DNA of 64,000 bases from Flavobacterium ardleyense (GTDB lineage Bacteria; Bacteroidota; Bacteroidia; Flavobacteriales; Flavobacteriaceae). Within the stretch, counting starts at the first letter, position 1, and each line of letters begins with the position of its first letter. Positions 42,701-51,584 of this stretch are shown one piece after another. Below the pieces are notes generated by a model that had not been told where the DNA came from, did no database searches, and saw nothing but the letters and a program-made list of their open reading frames with translations. The position numbers and the translations under genes were made by a program. The stretch covers positions 2,604,001 through 2,668,000 of the forward strand of contig NZ_CP137891.1 of the NCBI RefSeq assembly GCF_033547075.1, in the 5' to 3' direction.

Positions 42701-44882
42701 ATTTCACAAGTCTGTTAATAATGGTGAATAAGGTAACAGCTTCAAAAGGTTTCACTAAACAATCATCCATTCCACTTGCAAGGACGCGCTCTATAATTTC
42801 ATCCCTACCATAAGCTGTTAGTGCGATAATAGGAATTTTGAAACCTCGTTTTCTTATTTCTCTACTAGTTTCATAACCGTCCATTACTGGCATATTAATA
42901 TCCATTAAAATTGCGTCAAAATGCTCACTTTCCAATAAATCTAATGCTTTAGAGCCACTCTCCGCCACCTCACAACTATGATTTTTATCCCTCAAAGTTT
43001 TGCAAGTGACAATTTGATTAATTTTATTATCTTCTACCACAAGAATCTTAAGTGGTTTGCATGTTTGATGATCAATTATTTCATCTTCCATCATTTTTTT
43101 ACATTTTTCTTGATCGGCATCAAACGGTATGGTGAATGTAAATGTTGAACCCACATGTTCTTCGCTCTCAATATAAATTTCACTTCCAAACAAATTTACA
43201 AGCTTCTTTACAATTGATAATCCTAGACCTGTACCTTGATAATCTTCATTTTTCCGTTCAATTTGAACAAATTTATCAAATATCTTTTCTTGATTTTTCT
43301 TAGCGATTCCTATTCCATGATCTATAACTTCAAATTTCAAAAAGCAGACCTCCCCTAATTTTTTATCTAAAGAAACTTTTAATAAAACTTCGTCATTAGA
43401 AGTGAATTTTAATGCGTTGCTAATTAAATTTATCAAAATTTGACACAATCGAATTTTATCCCCAATTAAATTTGCGGGAATATCTTTGGCAATATCCAAA
43501 ACAATGTTGTTTTTATTAAATTTTGAAATAAAACTGAGACTATCTTTAATAGTCTCGAGCTGGTCCACTAGATTGAAACAATACTTCTCCAGCACAAGTT
43601 TATTTTCTTCTATTTTATTAATTTGCAAAATATCATTCACAAGCGATAATAAATATTCCGCAGAGAATTTTAGTGAATTTAAATGTTTACTATTTGCAGA
43701 ACCTTTATACTCCTCCATTATCATATCTGCTAGCCCTACTACTCCATATAGTGGAGTTCGCAATTCATGACTAATGGTAGATACAAATTGGGTTTTCACC
43801 TTTGCAGCCTCAATGGCCATGTCTTTTGCGATTTTTAATTCACTGTTTGCAATTTGCAATTCGGAGTTGAGTTTCTTTTTATAAAGATAATTTTTGTAGA
43901 CACTATATAAAATAATCAAGAGGCCAATTATTCCCGCGACAAACAAATAGACTGTAATTCTTGATTTCTTTAACTTACTTGCTTGGTCAGCTTTTTCTTG
44001 GTTTATCTGAACCAATGCTCGTTTATACTCATCAATTTCAAAATTTAGACCTTCTGATAATGCTTTTTTAAGCTTCTGCTGATCATAAATTTTAGATCTC
44101 AAAATTCTATATTGATCTAAATTTTCAAATGCACTCTTATACAGCCCATATTTGTTTAAAAACATAGAATATTCTAAATAGGCGAATGACAAATCTACAT
44201 CTTGTTTTAATCGAGTCGCTTCAGCAATACTTTTTTCAAAGTCACTAGTAGCAATGTCAACCTTTCCTTTATAGGAATTATACATTCCGTTAAGCATAAA
44301 AACCACAGGTACTGCGTCTGCATTGAGATAATGAATATTCTTATTGATATAATTAAGGTGCTTGTATCCCTCGTCGTATTGGCCTATATCAAATTTTGCC
44401 CAAGCAAGGTTTAAATTTGCAAATGCAACACGTGATGTATCCTGAATTTGCTCGCCATAGAAAATTGATTTATCATAAAGATCGAGCGCCTTCTCATATT
44501 CTTTTTTGTGAAAGAAATATATGTTGCCAATATTATTATTTATTCGCGACAACAGGTCAGAATTGCCAATTTTCTCTGCGTACTGCAATGCTATATTGTA
44601 ATTTGCTATCGACTTTTCATATTCTGATAATTCTTCATAATTAGAGGCAATTATTTTATAAGAGATACTTTTAAAATAATCATCATTGAGACTTATCGAT
44701 AGTTTGAGTGCTTCTCGGGCATAAAAAAGCGATTCCTTAAACTCTGAGTTATTAAGGAATCGCTCTGATTTTTGCGTAAGCATCAAAATTTGCTCTTTAC
44801 TAATAGTAGTTTCTTGCCCAACCAATACATTGCTGGAAAACAAGAATATTAGTAACGTAATAATGGTCCGACACACATGCAT
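42699..44882 (-). CDS. Hybrid sensor histidine kinase with TPR sensor region
   Basis: A 727-aa membrane kinase. A signal sequence (about 1-22) leads to a periplasmic region of about 280 residues with TPR repeats (YDKSIFYGEQ, AFANLNLAWAKF and similar). A membrane segment follows near 308-328 (VYLFVAGIIGLLIILYSVYK), then a short coiled coil, HisKA with SHELRTPLYG, and HATPase_c with NLISNALKFT, DHGIGIA and GTGLGLSIVKKL. The C-terminal receiver domain (about 608-727) has VVEDNKINQIV, the phospho-acceptor in LMDINMPVMDG and ALTAYG. No partner regulator is adjacent. It probably senses an envelope protein or peptide signal through the TPRs. Confidence 0.93.
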   Translation of the reverse strand: MHVCRTIITLLIFLFSSNVLVGQETTISKEQILMLTQKSERFLNNSEFKESLFYAREALKLSISLNDDYFKSISYKIIASNYEELSEYEKSIANYNIALQYAEKIGNSDLLSRINNNIGNIYFFHKKEYEKALDLYDKSIFYGEQIQDTSRVAFANLNLAWAKFDIGQYDEGYKHLNYINKNIHYLNADAVPVVFMLNGMYNSYKGKVDIATSDFEKSIAEATRLKQDVDLSFAYLEYSMFLNKYGLYKSAFENLDQYRILRSKIYDQQKLKKALSEGLNFEIDEYKRALVQINQEKADQASKLKKSRITVYLFVAGIIGLLIILYSVYKNYLYKKKLNSELQIANSELKIAKDMAIEAAKVKTQFVSTISHELRTPLYGVVGLADMIMEEYKGSANSKHLNSLKFSAEYLLSLVNDILQINKIEENKLVLEKYCFNLVDQLETIKDSLSFISKFNKNNIVLDIAKDIPANLIGDKIRLCQILINLISNALKFTSNDEVLLKVSLDKKLGEVCFLKFEVIDHGIGIAKKNQEKIFDKFVQIERKNEDYQGTGLGLSIVKKLVNLFGSEIYIESEEHVGSTFTFTIPFDADQEKCKKMMEDEIIDHQTCKPLKILVVEDNKINQIVTCKTLRDKNHSCEVAESGSKALDLLESEHFDAILMDINMPVMDGYETSREIRKRGFKIPIIALTAYGRDEIIERVLASGMDDCLVKPFEAVTLFTIINRLVK

Positions 44883-44929
44883 ATCTGAAATATTTCAATT
44901 CAAATATACACTATTCATTTTAACATTAA

Positions 44930-46624
44930 TTAACCTCTAATCAATTTTCTATATTTCAATCTTTTTGGAGTTAAGTCACCGCCCAATCTTTTGCGCTTAT
45001 TCTCCTCATATTCTGAGAAACTACCTTCAAAAAAGTAAACTTCAGAATTTCCTTCAAATGCAAGAATGTGTGTACAAATTCTATCAAGAAACCATCTATC
45101 GTGCGAAATAACAACTGCACAACCAGCAAAGCTGTCAAGACCTTCCTCTAACGCTCTCAAGGTGTTAATGTCCAAATCATTGGTTGGCTCATCTAATAAA
45201 AGAACGTTTCCTTCTTCTTTTAATGTCATTGCCAAGTGCAATCTATTACGTTCTCCTCCAGATAAAGTTGCAACTTTTTTATTTTGATCGCTTCCGCCAA
45301 AATTAAATCGACTTAAGTAAGCTCGAGAATTTACTTGACGGCCGCCCATCATAATTAATTCTTGGCCATCACAGAAATTTTCCCAAATGGTTTTATTTGG
45401 ATCAATATTAGAGTGTGCTTGATCTACATAAGCGATTTTCACAGTTTCACCAACATTAAAAGTTCCTGAATCTGTTTGCTCTTCACCCATTATCATTCTG
45501 AAAATAGTAGATTTACCAGCTCCGTTTGGTCCGATAATTCCAACAATTCCAGCTTGTGGTAATGTGAAATTTAAATTATCATATAATAACTTATCGCCAA
45601 ACGCTTTTGAAACATTTACTGCCTCGATTACGTTTGTACCTAGACGAGGACCATTAGGAATATAGATTTCTAGTTTCTCGTCAAGTGCTTTCTGATCTTC
45701 GTTTAATAATTTATCGTAATTCTGCAAACGTGCCTTTTGTTTAGTCTGACGACCTTTTGCTCCCTGACGAACCCAGTCCAACTCACGCTCTAAGTTTTTT
45801 CGGCGCTTACTTGCAACTTTTTCTTCCAATGCCATTCTGCTAGATTTCTGATCTAACCAAGAAGAATAATTTCCTTTCCACGGAATACCTTCTCCTCTAT
45901 CAAGTTCTAAAATCCATCCTGCCACATTGTCAAGGAAATAACGGTCGTGAGTTACTGCAATTACAGTTCCGGCATACTGTGCCAAGTGCTGTTCAAGCCA
46001 TAAAACACTTTCTGCATCAAGGTGGTTGGTAGGCTCATCCAAGAGCAAAACGTCTGGCTGCTGCAACAATAATCTACACAAAGCAACACGACGACGCTCA
46101 CCACCTGATAAATTTTTAATTGGAGTATCACCTTCTGGAGTACGCAACGCATCCATAGCAATCTCTAATTTTGTATCTATTTCCCAAGCTCCTAGCGCAT
46201 CAATTTTGTCTTGAAGTGCCGCTTGTCTGTCCATCAGTTTGTCCATCTTGTCTGCATCTTCATACACTTCTGGAAGACCAAACATATCATTGATTTTATT
46301 AAACTCTTCAAGTACAGCCATCGTTTCAGAAACACCTTCACGAACTATTTCAATAACTGTCTTGCTGTCATCCAAAATTGGCTCTTGCTCCAGATATCCA
46401 ACCGTGTAACCAGGGGCAAAAACAACATCACCTTGGTAATTTTTATCAACACCAGCAATGATTTTTAATAAAGAAGATTTTCCCGATCCGTTAAGACCCA
46501 AAATTCCAATCTTTGCACCATAGAAAAAACTTAAATATATATTTTTCAAAACTTGCTTGTCGCTACTTGAGTAGGTCTTACTCAATTTTGACATCGAAAA
46601 AATAACTTTTTTATCGTCTGACAT
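44930..46624 (-). CDS. ettA: Energy-dependent translational throttle protein EttA
   Basis: A 564-aa ABC-F protein with two ATPase cassettes and no membrane spans. Cassette 1 has GLNGSGKSSLL and LSGGERRRVALCRLL with LLLDEPTNHLD; cassette 2 has GPNGAGKSTIFR and LSGGERNRLHLAM with LLLDEPTNDLD. Between them is the P-site tRNA interaction motif region around RRKNLERELDWVRQGAKGRQTKQKARL. Length and the C-terminal EYEENKRKRLG fit EttA. It binds the ribosomal E site and gates elongation with the ATP/ADP ratio. It is a single gene. Confidence 0.96.
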   Translation of the reverse strand: MSDDKKVIFSMSKLSKTYSSSDKQVLKNIYLSFFYGAKIGILGLNGSGKSSLLKIIAGVDKNYQGDVVFAPGYTVGYLEQEPILDDSKTVIEIVREGVSETMAVLEEFNKINDMFGLPEVYEDADKMDKLMDRQAALQDKIDALGAWEIDTKLEIAMDALRTPEGDTPIKNLSGGERRRVALCRLLLQQPDVLLLDEPTNHLDAESVLWLEQHLAQYAGTVIAVTHDRYFLDNVAGWILELDRGEGIPWKGNYSSWLDQKSSRMALEEKVASKRRKNLERELDWVRQGAKGRQTKQKARLQNYDKLLNEDQKALDEKLEIYIPNGPRLGTNVIEAVNVSKAFGDKLLYDNLNFTLPQAGIVGIIGPNGAGKSTIFRMIMGEEQTDSGTFNVGETVKIAYVDQAHSNIDPNKTIWENFCDGQELIMMGGRQVNSRAYLSRFNFGGSDQNKKVATLSGGERNRLHLAMTLKEEGNVLLLDEPTNDLDINTLRALEEGLDSFAGCAVVISHDRWFLDRICTHILAFEGNSEVYFFEGSFSEYEENKRKRLGGDLTPKRLKYRKLIRG

Positions 46625-46775
46625 TTATTCTTTTATTTAATAATTAAAATTCTTACTTCTAAAATCTCTAAGCAATAAATATTTTTTTTGAATTTAATTT
46701 ATTGCAGTTTGCAAATTTACTGATAATTCTTGAGCATATTAAACTATCTAAAGCTTATAAACAATATGTCAACTA

Positions 46776-46958
46776 CTATACACGGCCTTTTAAGGCATTA
46801 AATACCCACGCATTTGCAAAGAAACCCACCCCAACGGCTGCAAATCCCCAGCCCGACACATCTTGATATCTAAAAGCTCCCAGACAAATAAGAATAATGC
46901 CCATAACAATCATTATCAAAGTAGCCCACGCCAAAATGCTATTCTTATTTCTAGACAT
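46776..46958 (-). CDS. Small membrane protein, CAL67264 family
   Basis: A 60-aa protein with two membrane segments (LAWATLIMIVMGIILICLGAF and WGFAAVGVGFFANAWVFNAL). It matches the short flavobacterial CAL67264-type family, recognisable by SRNKNS at the start and the Gly/Phe-rich second helix. No function is known. A 553-bp gene-free stretch lies upstream and its own promoter is not obvious. Confidence 0.85.
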   Translation of the reverse strand: MSRNKNSILAWATLIMIVMGIILICLGAFRYQDVSGWGFAAVGVGFFANAWVFNALKGRV

Positions 46959-47511
46959 AATTGATTACATTGAAGTATTTATGCAAATATCGTTATATAT
47001 AATTACTCTCAAAAACTTTAAAAAGTCAGTTGTCAATATTCTATTGTTAATAAGCGAAAATACAACTTAAAGCAATATAATCTAGTAACTTACAAACATG
47101 TAAATGAAGAAAACTCTAATATTTCTTATGAGTGGTATCAACATTTCTATTTTTAATATTGTTCGAAAGTTGTTGATTGCAAAGCGACAACTTTCGGATA
47201 ATTATTAAGATCATCAAGTTCGTTTGCAACATTTTGGTTGGGAGTATGCCAAAACCTTTAAACTTGTCTTAAAGATCATTTAAATAACATAGTCGGGAAA
47301 ATTTTCTCAACTGACATAAAAAGAATTAATTTTCTTTACCACTCTAAGATGTAAGACCCAGATTATCTTGCGAGCAGAAACTCTATTTTAATCCAATTTC
47401 ATGACGCAATTTTAATGGTCAAATTGTATTAACTACATATTCTAAAATGGTCTTAGTGGAAATATTTAGCAACTTGCAAATGCTAACAACCTCAATTAAA
47501 AGAGTCTTTTA
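46959..47511. other. Gene-free region of 553 bp
   Basis: No frame of coding character is present on either strand. One 10-bp inverted repeat (CGAAAGTTGT at 47164-47173 with ACAACTTTCG at 47187-47196, 13-nt loop) is the only clear structure and lacks a T run. The remainder is unique AT-rich sequence with no recognised riboswitch or repeat family. Confidence 0.55.
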
Positions 47512-48513
47512 TTACATAAAAATTTTAATTAGCAGCTCTTTGTATAAATCGGCTTGGGTCATGCTTGCACCTACTCCTTTACTTTTAACGTCAATTTCTC
47601 GAATACTATTGAGAACTTGACTGACCTTTCTCATCGAATAATTTTTAATGGCAATATCATAATCCTTCATAAAGTAAGGATGTATTCCTAGAAGACTAGC
47701 GACGTTCTTTGGGTTTTTATCTTTGGTACCATGGTATTTCATCAGTTGAATGAAAAATGAAAAAATTTGCGGCAACGTTTTTGGAAGCGGATTTTCTTTA
47801 GGATTTTGAGCAAAATTATTCACAATCTGATACGCTTTAAACTCATTGCGCTCTCCAATGGCATTTCGCAATTCAAAAACGTTAAAATCTTTACTGAAAC
47901 CTATGTTCTCTTCGATATTTGCCGCAGTAATTGTGCTGCCTTTCGGCAAAATTATCTCAAGCTTTCCTAATTCATTGCTAATTTTTGAAAGGTCAGTTCC
48001 GAGAAATTCCCCAAGCACTGCAGCCGCTTTTGGCTCGATCTTATAGCCTCTACCTTGTAATTCAGTCCGCATCCAAGTTAAAACCTGGTTATCATACAAT
48101 TTTTTACTTTCCAATAAAACCCCCTTTTCTTTAATAAGTTTGGCGATTCTTTTGCGCTTATCTACGGTTTTATACTTGTAACAAATGACCAGTACAGTTG
48201 TAGGCGTAGGGTTTTCTAGATATTTTTCCAAGATATCCATGTCACCTTTGATGTCTTGTGCTTCTTTTACGATAATTACTTGCTTTTCGGCCATCATCGG
48301 ATACCTTTTGCAATCCGAAATTATCTCATCATATTTGACATCTCTTCCGTATAGGATAGTTTGATTAAAACCTTTTTCTTCCTCGCTCAGTACGTTCTCT
48401 TCGATGTAATCGCTAACCACATCAATAAAATAACTCTCTTCGCCTGAAAGAAAATAAATTGGCTTTATAATTCCGTTTTTTAGATCCGCTATAATTTTGG
48501 TAATTTCGTCCAA
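47512..48513 (-). CDS. holA: DNA polymerase III subunit delta
   Basis: A 333-aa clamp-loader subunit that opens the beta sliding clamp. The N-terminal domain has KPIYFLSGEESYFIDVVSDYI (about 17-37), where the P-loop of related AAA proteins is degenerate as in all delta subunits. It continues with ILYGRDV, MAEKQVIIVKEAQ, and VLGEFLGTDLSKISNELGKLEI. The C-terminal collar domain ends MTQADLYKELLIKI. The start appears to be TTG at 48511-48513 (reads MDEITK); no in-frame ATG lies near. It is divergent from the nuclease-domain gene, with a 61-bp gap. Confidence 0.92.
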   Translation of the reverse strand: MDEITKIIADLKNGIIKPIYFLSGEESYFIDVVSDYIEENVLSEEEKGFNQTILYGRDVKYDEIISDCKRYPMMAEKQVIIVKEAQDIKGDMDILEKYLENPTPTTVLVICYKYKTVDKRKRIAKLIKEKGVLLESKKLYDNQVLTWMRTELQGRGYKIEPKAAAVLGEFLGTDLSKISNELGKLEIILPKGSTITAANIEENIGFSKDFNVFELRNAIGERNEFKAYQIVNNFAQNPKENPLPKTLPQIFSFFIQLMKYHGTKDKNPKNVASLLGIHPYFMKDYDIAIKNYSMRKVSQVLNSIREIDVKSKGVGASMTQADLYKELLIKIFM

Positions 48514-48562
48514 GTCTTTTAGTGTTTAAAGTCCATTTTTAGACTTTTTATTTTAAATAAGA

Positions 48563-48570
48563 TACCTTTG
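48563..48570 (+). promoter_or_regulatory. Putative -7 element, leaderless start
   Basis: TACCTTTG ends 4 nt before the ATG at 48575, so the transcript of the next gene probably begins at its start codon. Confidence 0.55.
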
Positions 48571-48574
48571 CAAT

Positions 48575-49027
48575 ATGCAGCAGCTTAATTTTCCTCCCTG
48601 TAAATTTCGATTCAAAAATAGCGAAAATAAGATTGCCATCTTTGACGAAATTAGAAAAAAATTTATATTCCTCACCCCCGAAGAATGGGTAAGACAGCAT
48701 GTAGTTCATTTTTTAATTAATTTCAAAAACTATCCTGCATCATTGATAAATGTTGAAAAGCAACTTAAAATAAACGGTCTAATAAAGCGCTACGACGTCG
48801 TGGTATATCATCCCGACGGTGCAATAAATGTGTTAGTAGAATGCAAAGCGCCATCGGTAAAAATCACTCAGGAAACATTTGACCAAATTGCAAGGTATAA
48901 TCACACTCTAAATGCTGGTTATTTGATGGTAACAAATGGATTGAATCATTACTTTTGCCAAATGGATTTTGAATTAGAAAAATACCACTTTCTGGAAGAC
49001 ATCCCTAATTATCAAGCTCAAGTATGA
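48575..49027 (+). CDS. Protein with type I restriction HsdR N-terminal-like nuclease domain
   Basis: A 150-aa stand-alone domain of the HsdR N-terminal/PD-(D/E)XK class. The reading TPEEWVRQHVVHFLINF, KRYDVVVYHPDGAINVLVECKAPSV (D...ExK, near 68-92) and FDQIARYNHTLNAGYLMVTNG gives the conserved acidic and Lys residues of the fold. It has no helicase part and no modification or specificity gene nearby, so it is not a type I system. The same gene sits beside holA and a GT2 gene in many Bacteroidota, suggesting a housekeeping nucleic-acid role. It overlaps the next gene by 4 nt. Confidence 0.85.
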   Translation: MQQLNFPPCKFRFKNSENKIAIFDEIRKKFIFLTPEEWVRQHVVHFLINFKNYPASLINVEKQLKINGLIKRYDVVVYHPDGAINVLVECKAPSVKITQETFDQIARYNHTLNAGYLMVTNGLNHYFCQMDFELEKYHFLEDIPNYQAQV

Positions 49028-50019
49028 AAAGAATCGCAGTAGTTATTCTAAATTGGAATGGTAAAGATTTGTTGGAAAAATTTCTTCCCTCACTAATAAA
49101 ATTTTCAGACCCAGCAAATCTGTATATTATTGACAACGCCTCTTTTGATGGATCACAGAAATTTATTAAAGAAAACTTTCCTACGATTAATATTATTCAG
49201 AATGAGGGCAATTACGGCTTCGCAAAAGGATATAATCTAGGATTAAATAACATTCAGGAAGAGTATTTAGCATTGGTAAATTCTGATATTGAAGTTACAG
49301 AAAATTGGCTGCAGCCGATAATTGATTTGTTTGATAATTCAAAATCTGTCTGTATTATTCAACCTAAAATTCTTGACTACAAACAAAAAACGCATTTTGA
49401 GTATGCTGGAGCTGCTGGTGGATTTATTGACAAATACGGTTATCCTTATTGTAGGGGACGTATTTTTGAAAGCATCGAACAAGATACCGGACAATATGAT
49501 GATGAGGTAGAGATATTTTGGGCTTCGGGCGCTTGCTTTTTCATTCGTAATGATACTTATAAAACTTTAAAAGGATTTGATGAAGATTTTTTTGCGCATC
49601 AAGAAGAAATTGATCTTTGCTGGCGTGCCTTTAATGCAGATTACAAAATAATGTATACTCACAAATCGGTAGTTTATCACGTAGGTGGAGCAACTCTCGG
49701 AGCAAATAATCCACACAAAACTTATCTAAATTTCCGAAATTCCCTGGCAATGCTTTTAAAAAATTTGCCCGGTACTAAAGTTGTACCAATTATAGTCTCG
49801 AGAATGCTCCTAGATGGCGTTGCATTTTTTAAATTTGTATTCGAAGGTAAATTTTTGCACGGATTCGCCATTTTAAAAGCTCATTTCTCATTTTACCTCT
49901 CAATTAAGGCTAACTATCAAAAACGTAGTAAGACCCTGAAATTCAACTATTACAATACGGATAGTATCGTATATAAATATTTTTTTAAGAAAATTTATAC
50001 TTATAAAAATTTGCTTTAA
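49024..50019 (+). CDS. Glycosyltransferase family 2 protein
   Basis: A 331-aa GT-A fold enzyme. The N-terminal VVILNWNGKDLLEKFLPSL (6-24), IIDNASFDGS and NEGNYGFAKGYNLGL are the nucleotide-sugar part. LALVNSDIEV carries the DxD-like site, and FWASGACFFIRNDTYKTLKGFDEDFFAHQEEIDLCWRA is the acceptor region with the ED-type base. It resembles rhamnosyl- or galactosyl-type GT2 of polysaccharide synthesis; the donor is unknown. A weak C-terminal hydrophobic stretch suggests membrane contact. The start overlaps the upstream gene, so they form an operon. Confidence 0.92.
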   Translation: MKRIAVVILNWNGKDLLEKFLPSLIKFSDPANLYIIDNASFDGSQKFIKENFPTINIIQNEGNYGFAKGYNLGLNNIQEEYLALVNSDIEVTENWLQPIIDLFDNSKSVCIIQPKILDYKQKTHFEYAGAAGGFIDKYGYPYCRGRIFESIEQDTGQYDDEVEIFWASGACFFIRNDTYKTLKGFDEDFFAHQEEIDLCWRAFNADYKIMYTHKSVVYHVGGATLGANNPHKTYLNFRNSLAMLLKNLPGTKVVPIIVSRMLLDGVAFFKFVFEGKFLHGFAILKAHFSFYLSIKANYQKRSKTLKFNYYNTDSIVYKYFFKKIYTYKNLL

Positions 50020-50095
50020 CAAAGGTTTATGCACAATTTGTTTTCTTTCATGGAAAGAAATGTTAAATTTGTCTTTGTAATAAAAAAACTAACCT

Positions 50096-50932
50096 ATGAA
50101 AAAAGTACTTGTAACATTATCCTTGGTAGCATTTCTTGCTACATCTTGTGGTACGAAGAAGAAGATTACCGAGCTGGAAGGTAAAAACAAAGAGATTCAG
50201 GATCTTCTTAACACAGCAACTGTAAAGTTGAATACGTGCCTAAGTGAAAAAGAAACCCTAACTGGTCAAATTGATTTCTTAAAAAGAAATAATACCGATT
50301 TGATTAACAATATGGGTAATATGACGACACTTTCTACAAAAGGTGCTCAAAATATTGAGAAAGCTCTGGAAAGTATGAAAGAGAAAGATTTAAAAATCTC
50401 TAGAATGCAAGACGCACTTACTAAAAAAGATAGTGTAACTTTAGCTTTAGTTTCAAGTCTTAAAAGCTCTGTGGGAATAAATGATCCAGATATTCAAATC
50501 AATGTTGAAAAAGGAGTTGTATTTATTTCTATCTCAGACAAATTGTTATTTAAAAGCGGAAGTTCTGTTGTAACTGATAGAGCAAAAGAAATTTTAGGTA
50601 AAGTTGCAAAAGTAGTTAAAGACAAACCAACATTTGAATGTATGGTTGAAGGACACACAGATAATGTGCCTTTTATCAGCAATGGTGTTTTACTTGACAA
50701 CTGGGATTTAAGTGTAAAACGTGCTACATCTATCGTTAGAGTACTTACTAATGATCATAATGTAAATCCAAAGCAATTAATTGCTGCAGGTCGTGGAGAA
50801 TTTATTCCTTTAGTTGAGAATAATTCTGCTGAAAACAGAGCAGTGAACAGAAGAACAAGAATTGTTGTGATGCCAAAAATTGATGAATTTTACAATATGA
50901 TTGAACAAGAAATGAAAAAGTTAACGAAGTAA
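50096..50932 (+). CDS. OmpA-family outer membrane lipoprotein
   Basis: A 278-aa lipoprotein. The signal peptide ends at lipobox LATSC (Cys18). A coiled coil follows (about 22-115: ITELEGKNKEIQDLLNTA, KLNTCLSEKETL, KRNNTDLINNMGNM). From about 140 comes the OmpA/MotB peptidoglycan-binding domain, with FKSGSSVVTDRAKEIL, VEGHTDNVPF, DNWDLSVKRATSIVRVL and AAGRGEFIP plus NRAVNRRTRIVV. It probably tethers the outer membrane to peptidoglycan. It has its own terminator and no obvious operon partner. Confidence 0.95.
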   Translation: MKKVLVTLSLVAFLATSCGTKKKITELEGKNKEIQDLLNTATVKLNTCLSEKETLTGQIDFLKRNNTDLINNMGNMTTLSTKGAQNIEKALESMKEKDLKISRMQDALTKKDSVTLALVSSLKSSVGINDPDIQINVEKGVVFISISDKLLFKSGSSVVTDRAKEILGKVAKVVKDKPTFECMVEGHTDNVPFISNGVLLDNWDLSVKRATSIVRVLTNDHNVNPKQLIAAGRGEFIPLVENNSAENRAVNRRTRIVVMPKIDEFYNMIEQEMKKLTK

Positions 50933-50952
50933 TATTCCTAATTTTATATATC

Positions 50953-50988
50953 AAAATGCAGCAATTTTATAATTGCTGCATTTTTTTT
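50953..50988 (+). terminator. Rho-independent terminator after the OmpA-type gene
   Basis: AAAATGCAGCAATT-TTAT-AATTGCTGCATTTT has a 14-bp perfect stem followed by T. It lies 21 bp past the stop. Confidence 0.9.
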
Positions 50989-51042
50989 AGAGTTAACTTT
51001 CAGATTCAGTGCAGTTATTAACTACTTGCAATTTGTCGCATA

Positions 51043-51582
51043 ATGAAACAGTCAACAACAATAACAATTTATACCATTGGACACTCAACCCGAGACATTA
51101 GTGAGTTTCTGGAAATGCTTTGTAATAATGAAATCCAATGTTTGGTAGATGTGCGTCGTTTTCCTTCTTCAAAGAAGTTTCCTGATTATAATCAAGATTC
51201 ATTGAAAGAAACATTATCTGAAAATGAAATACTGTACATGCACATCGAGGCGCTAGGAGGCAGAAGAAAAGCTTTAAAAGATTCGCCAAATTTTGTTTGG
51301 CAGCATCCTTCTTTTCGAGGCTATGCAGATTATATGGAAACATCCGAATTTCAACTAGCTGTAAAAGAATTAGAATTAATTGCGACACAAAAAGTTACGG
51401 CAATAATGTGCTCAGAAGCTGTATTTTGGAGATGCCACCGATCAATGATTTCTGATTATCTAAAATCTGAAAATTATACTGTTTTGCATATTATGAGCAC
51501 TACAAAGTTGACCGAACATCCTTATACTGCGCCCGCACAGGTGGTTGATGGAAAACTTACATACCATCAGCAACCCATATAA
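51043..51582 (+). CDS. DUF488 domain-containing protein
   Basis: A 179-aa cytoplasmic protein. The DUF488 signature is TIYTIGHSTRDISEFLEML (8-26), VDVRRFPSS, LGGRRK and the C-terminal CSEAVFWRCHRSMISDYL with its two conserved Cys and a His. The family is of unknown function and may bind a metal or nucleotide. It ends 2 bp before the stop of the convergent cysteine desulfurase gene. Confidence 0.92.
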   Translation: MKQSTTITIYTIGHSTRDISEFLEMLCNNEIQCLVDVRRFPSSKKFPDYNQDSLKETLSENEILYMHIEALGGRRKALKDSPNFVWQHPSFRGYADYMETSEFQLAVKELELIATQKVTAIMCSEAVFWRCHRSMISDYLKSENYTVLHIMSTTKLTEHPYTAPAQVVDGKLTYHQQPI

Positions 51583-51584
51583 GC

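Noticed and set aside
48575..49027. Possible type I restriction system from the HsdR-N-like domain
   Set aside because: No helicase part, no HsdM or HsdS is near, and the gene neighbours holA in a housekeeping context.
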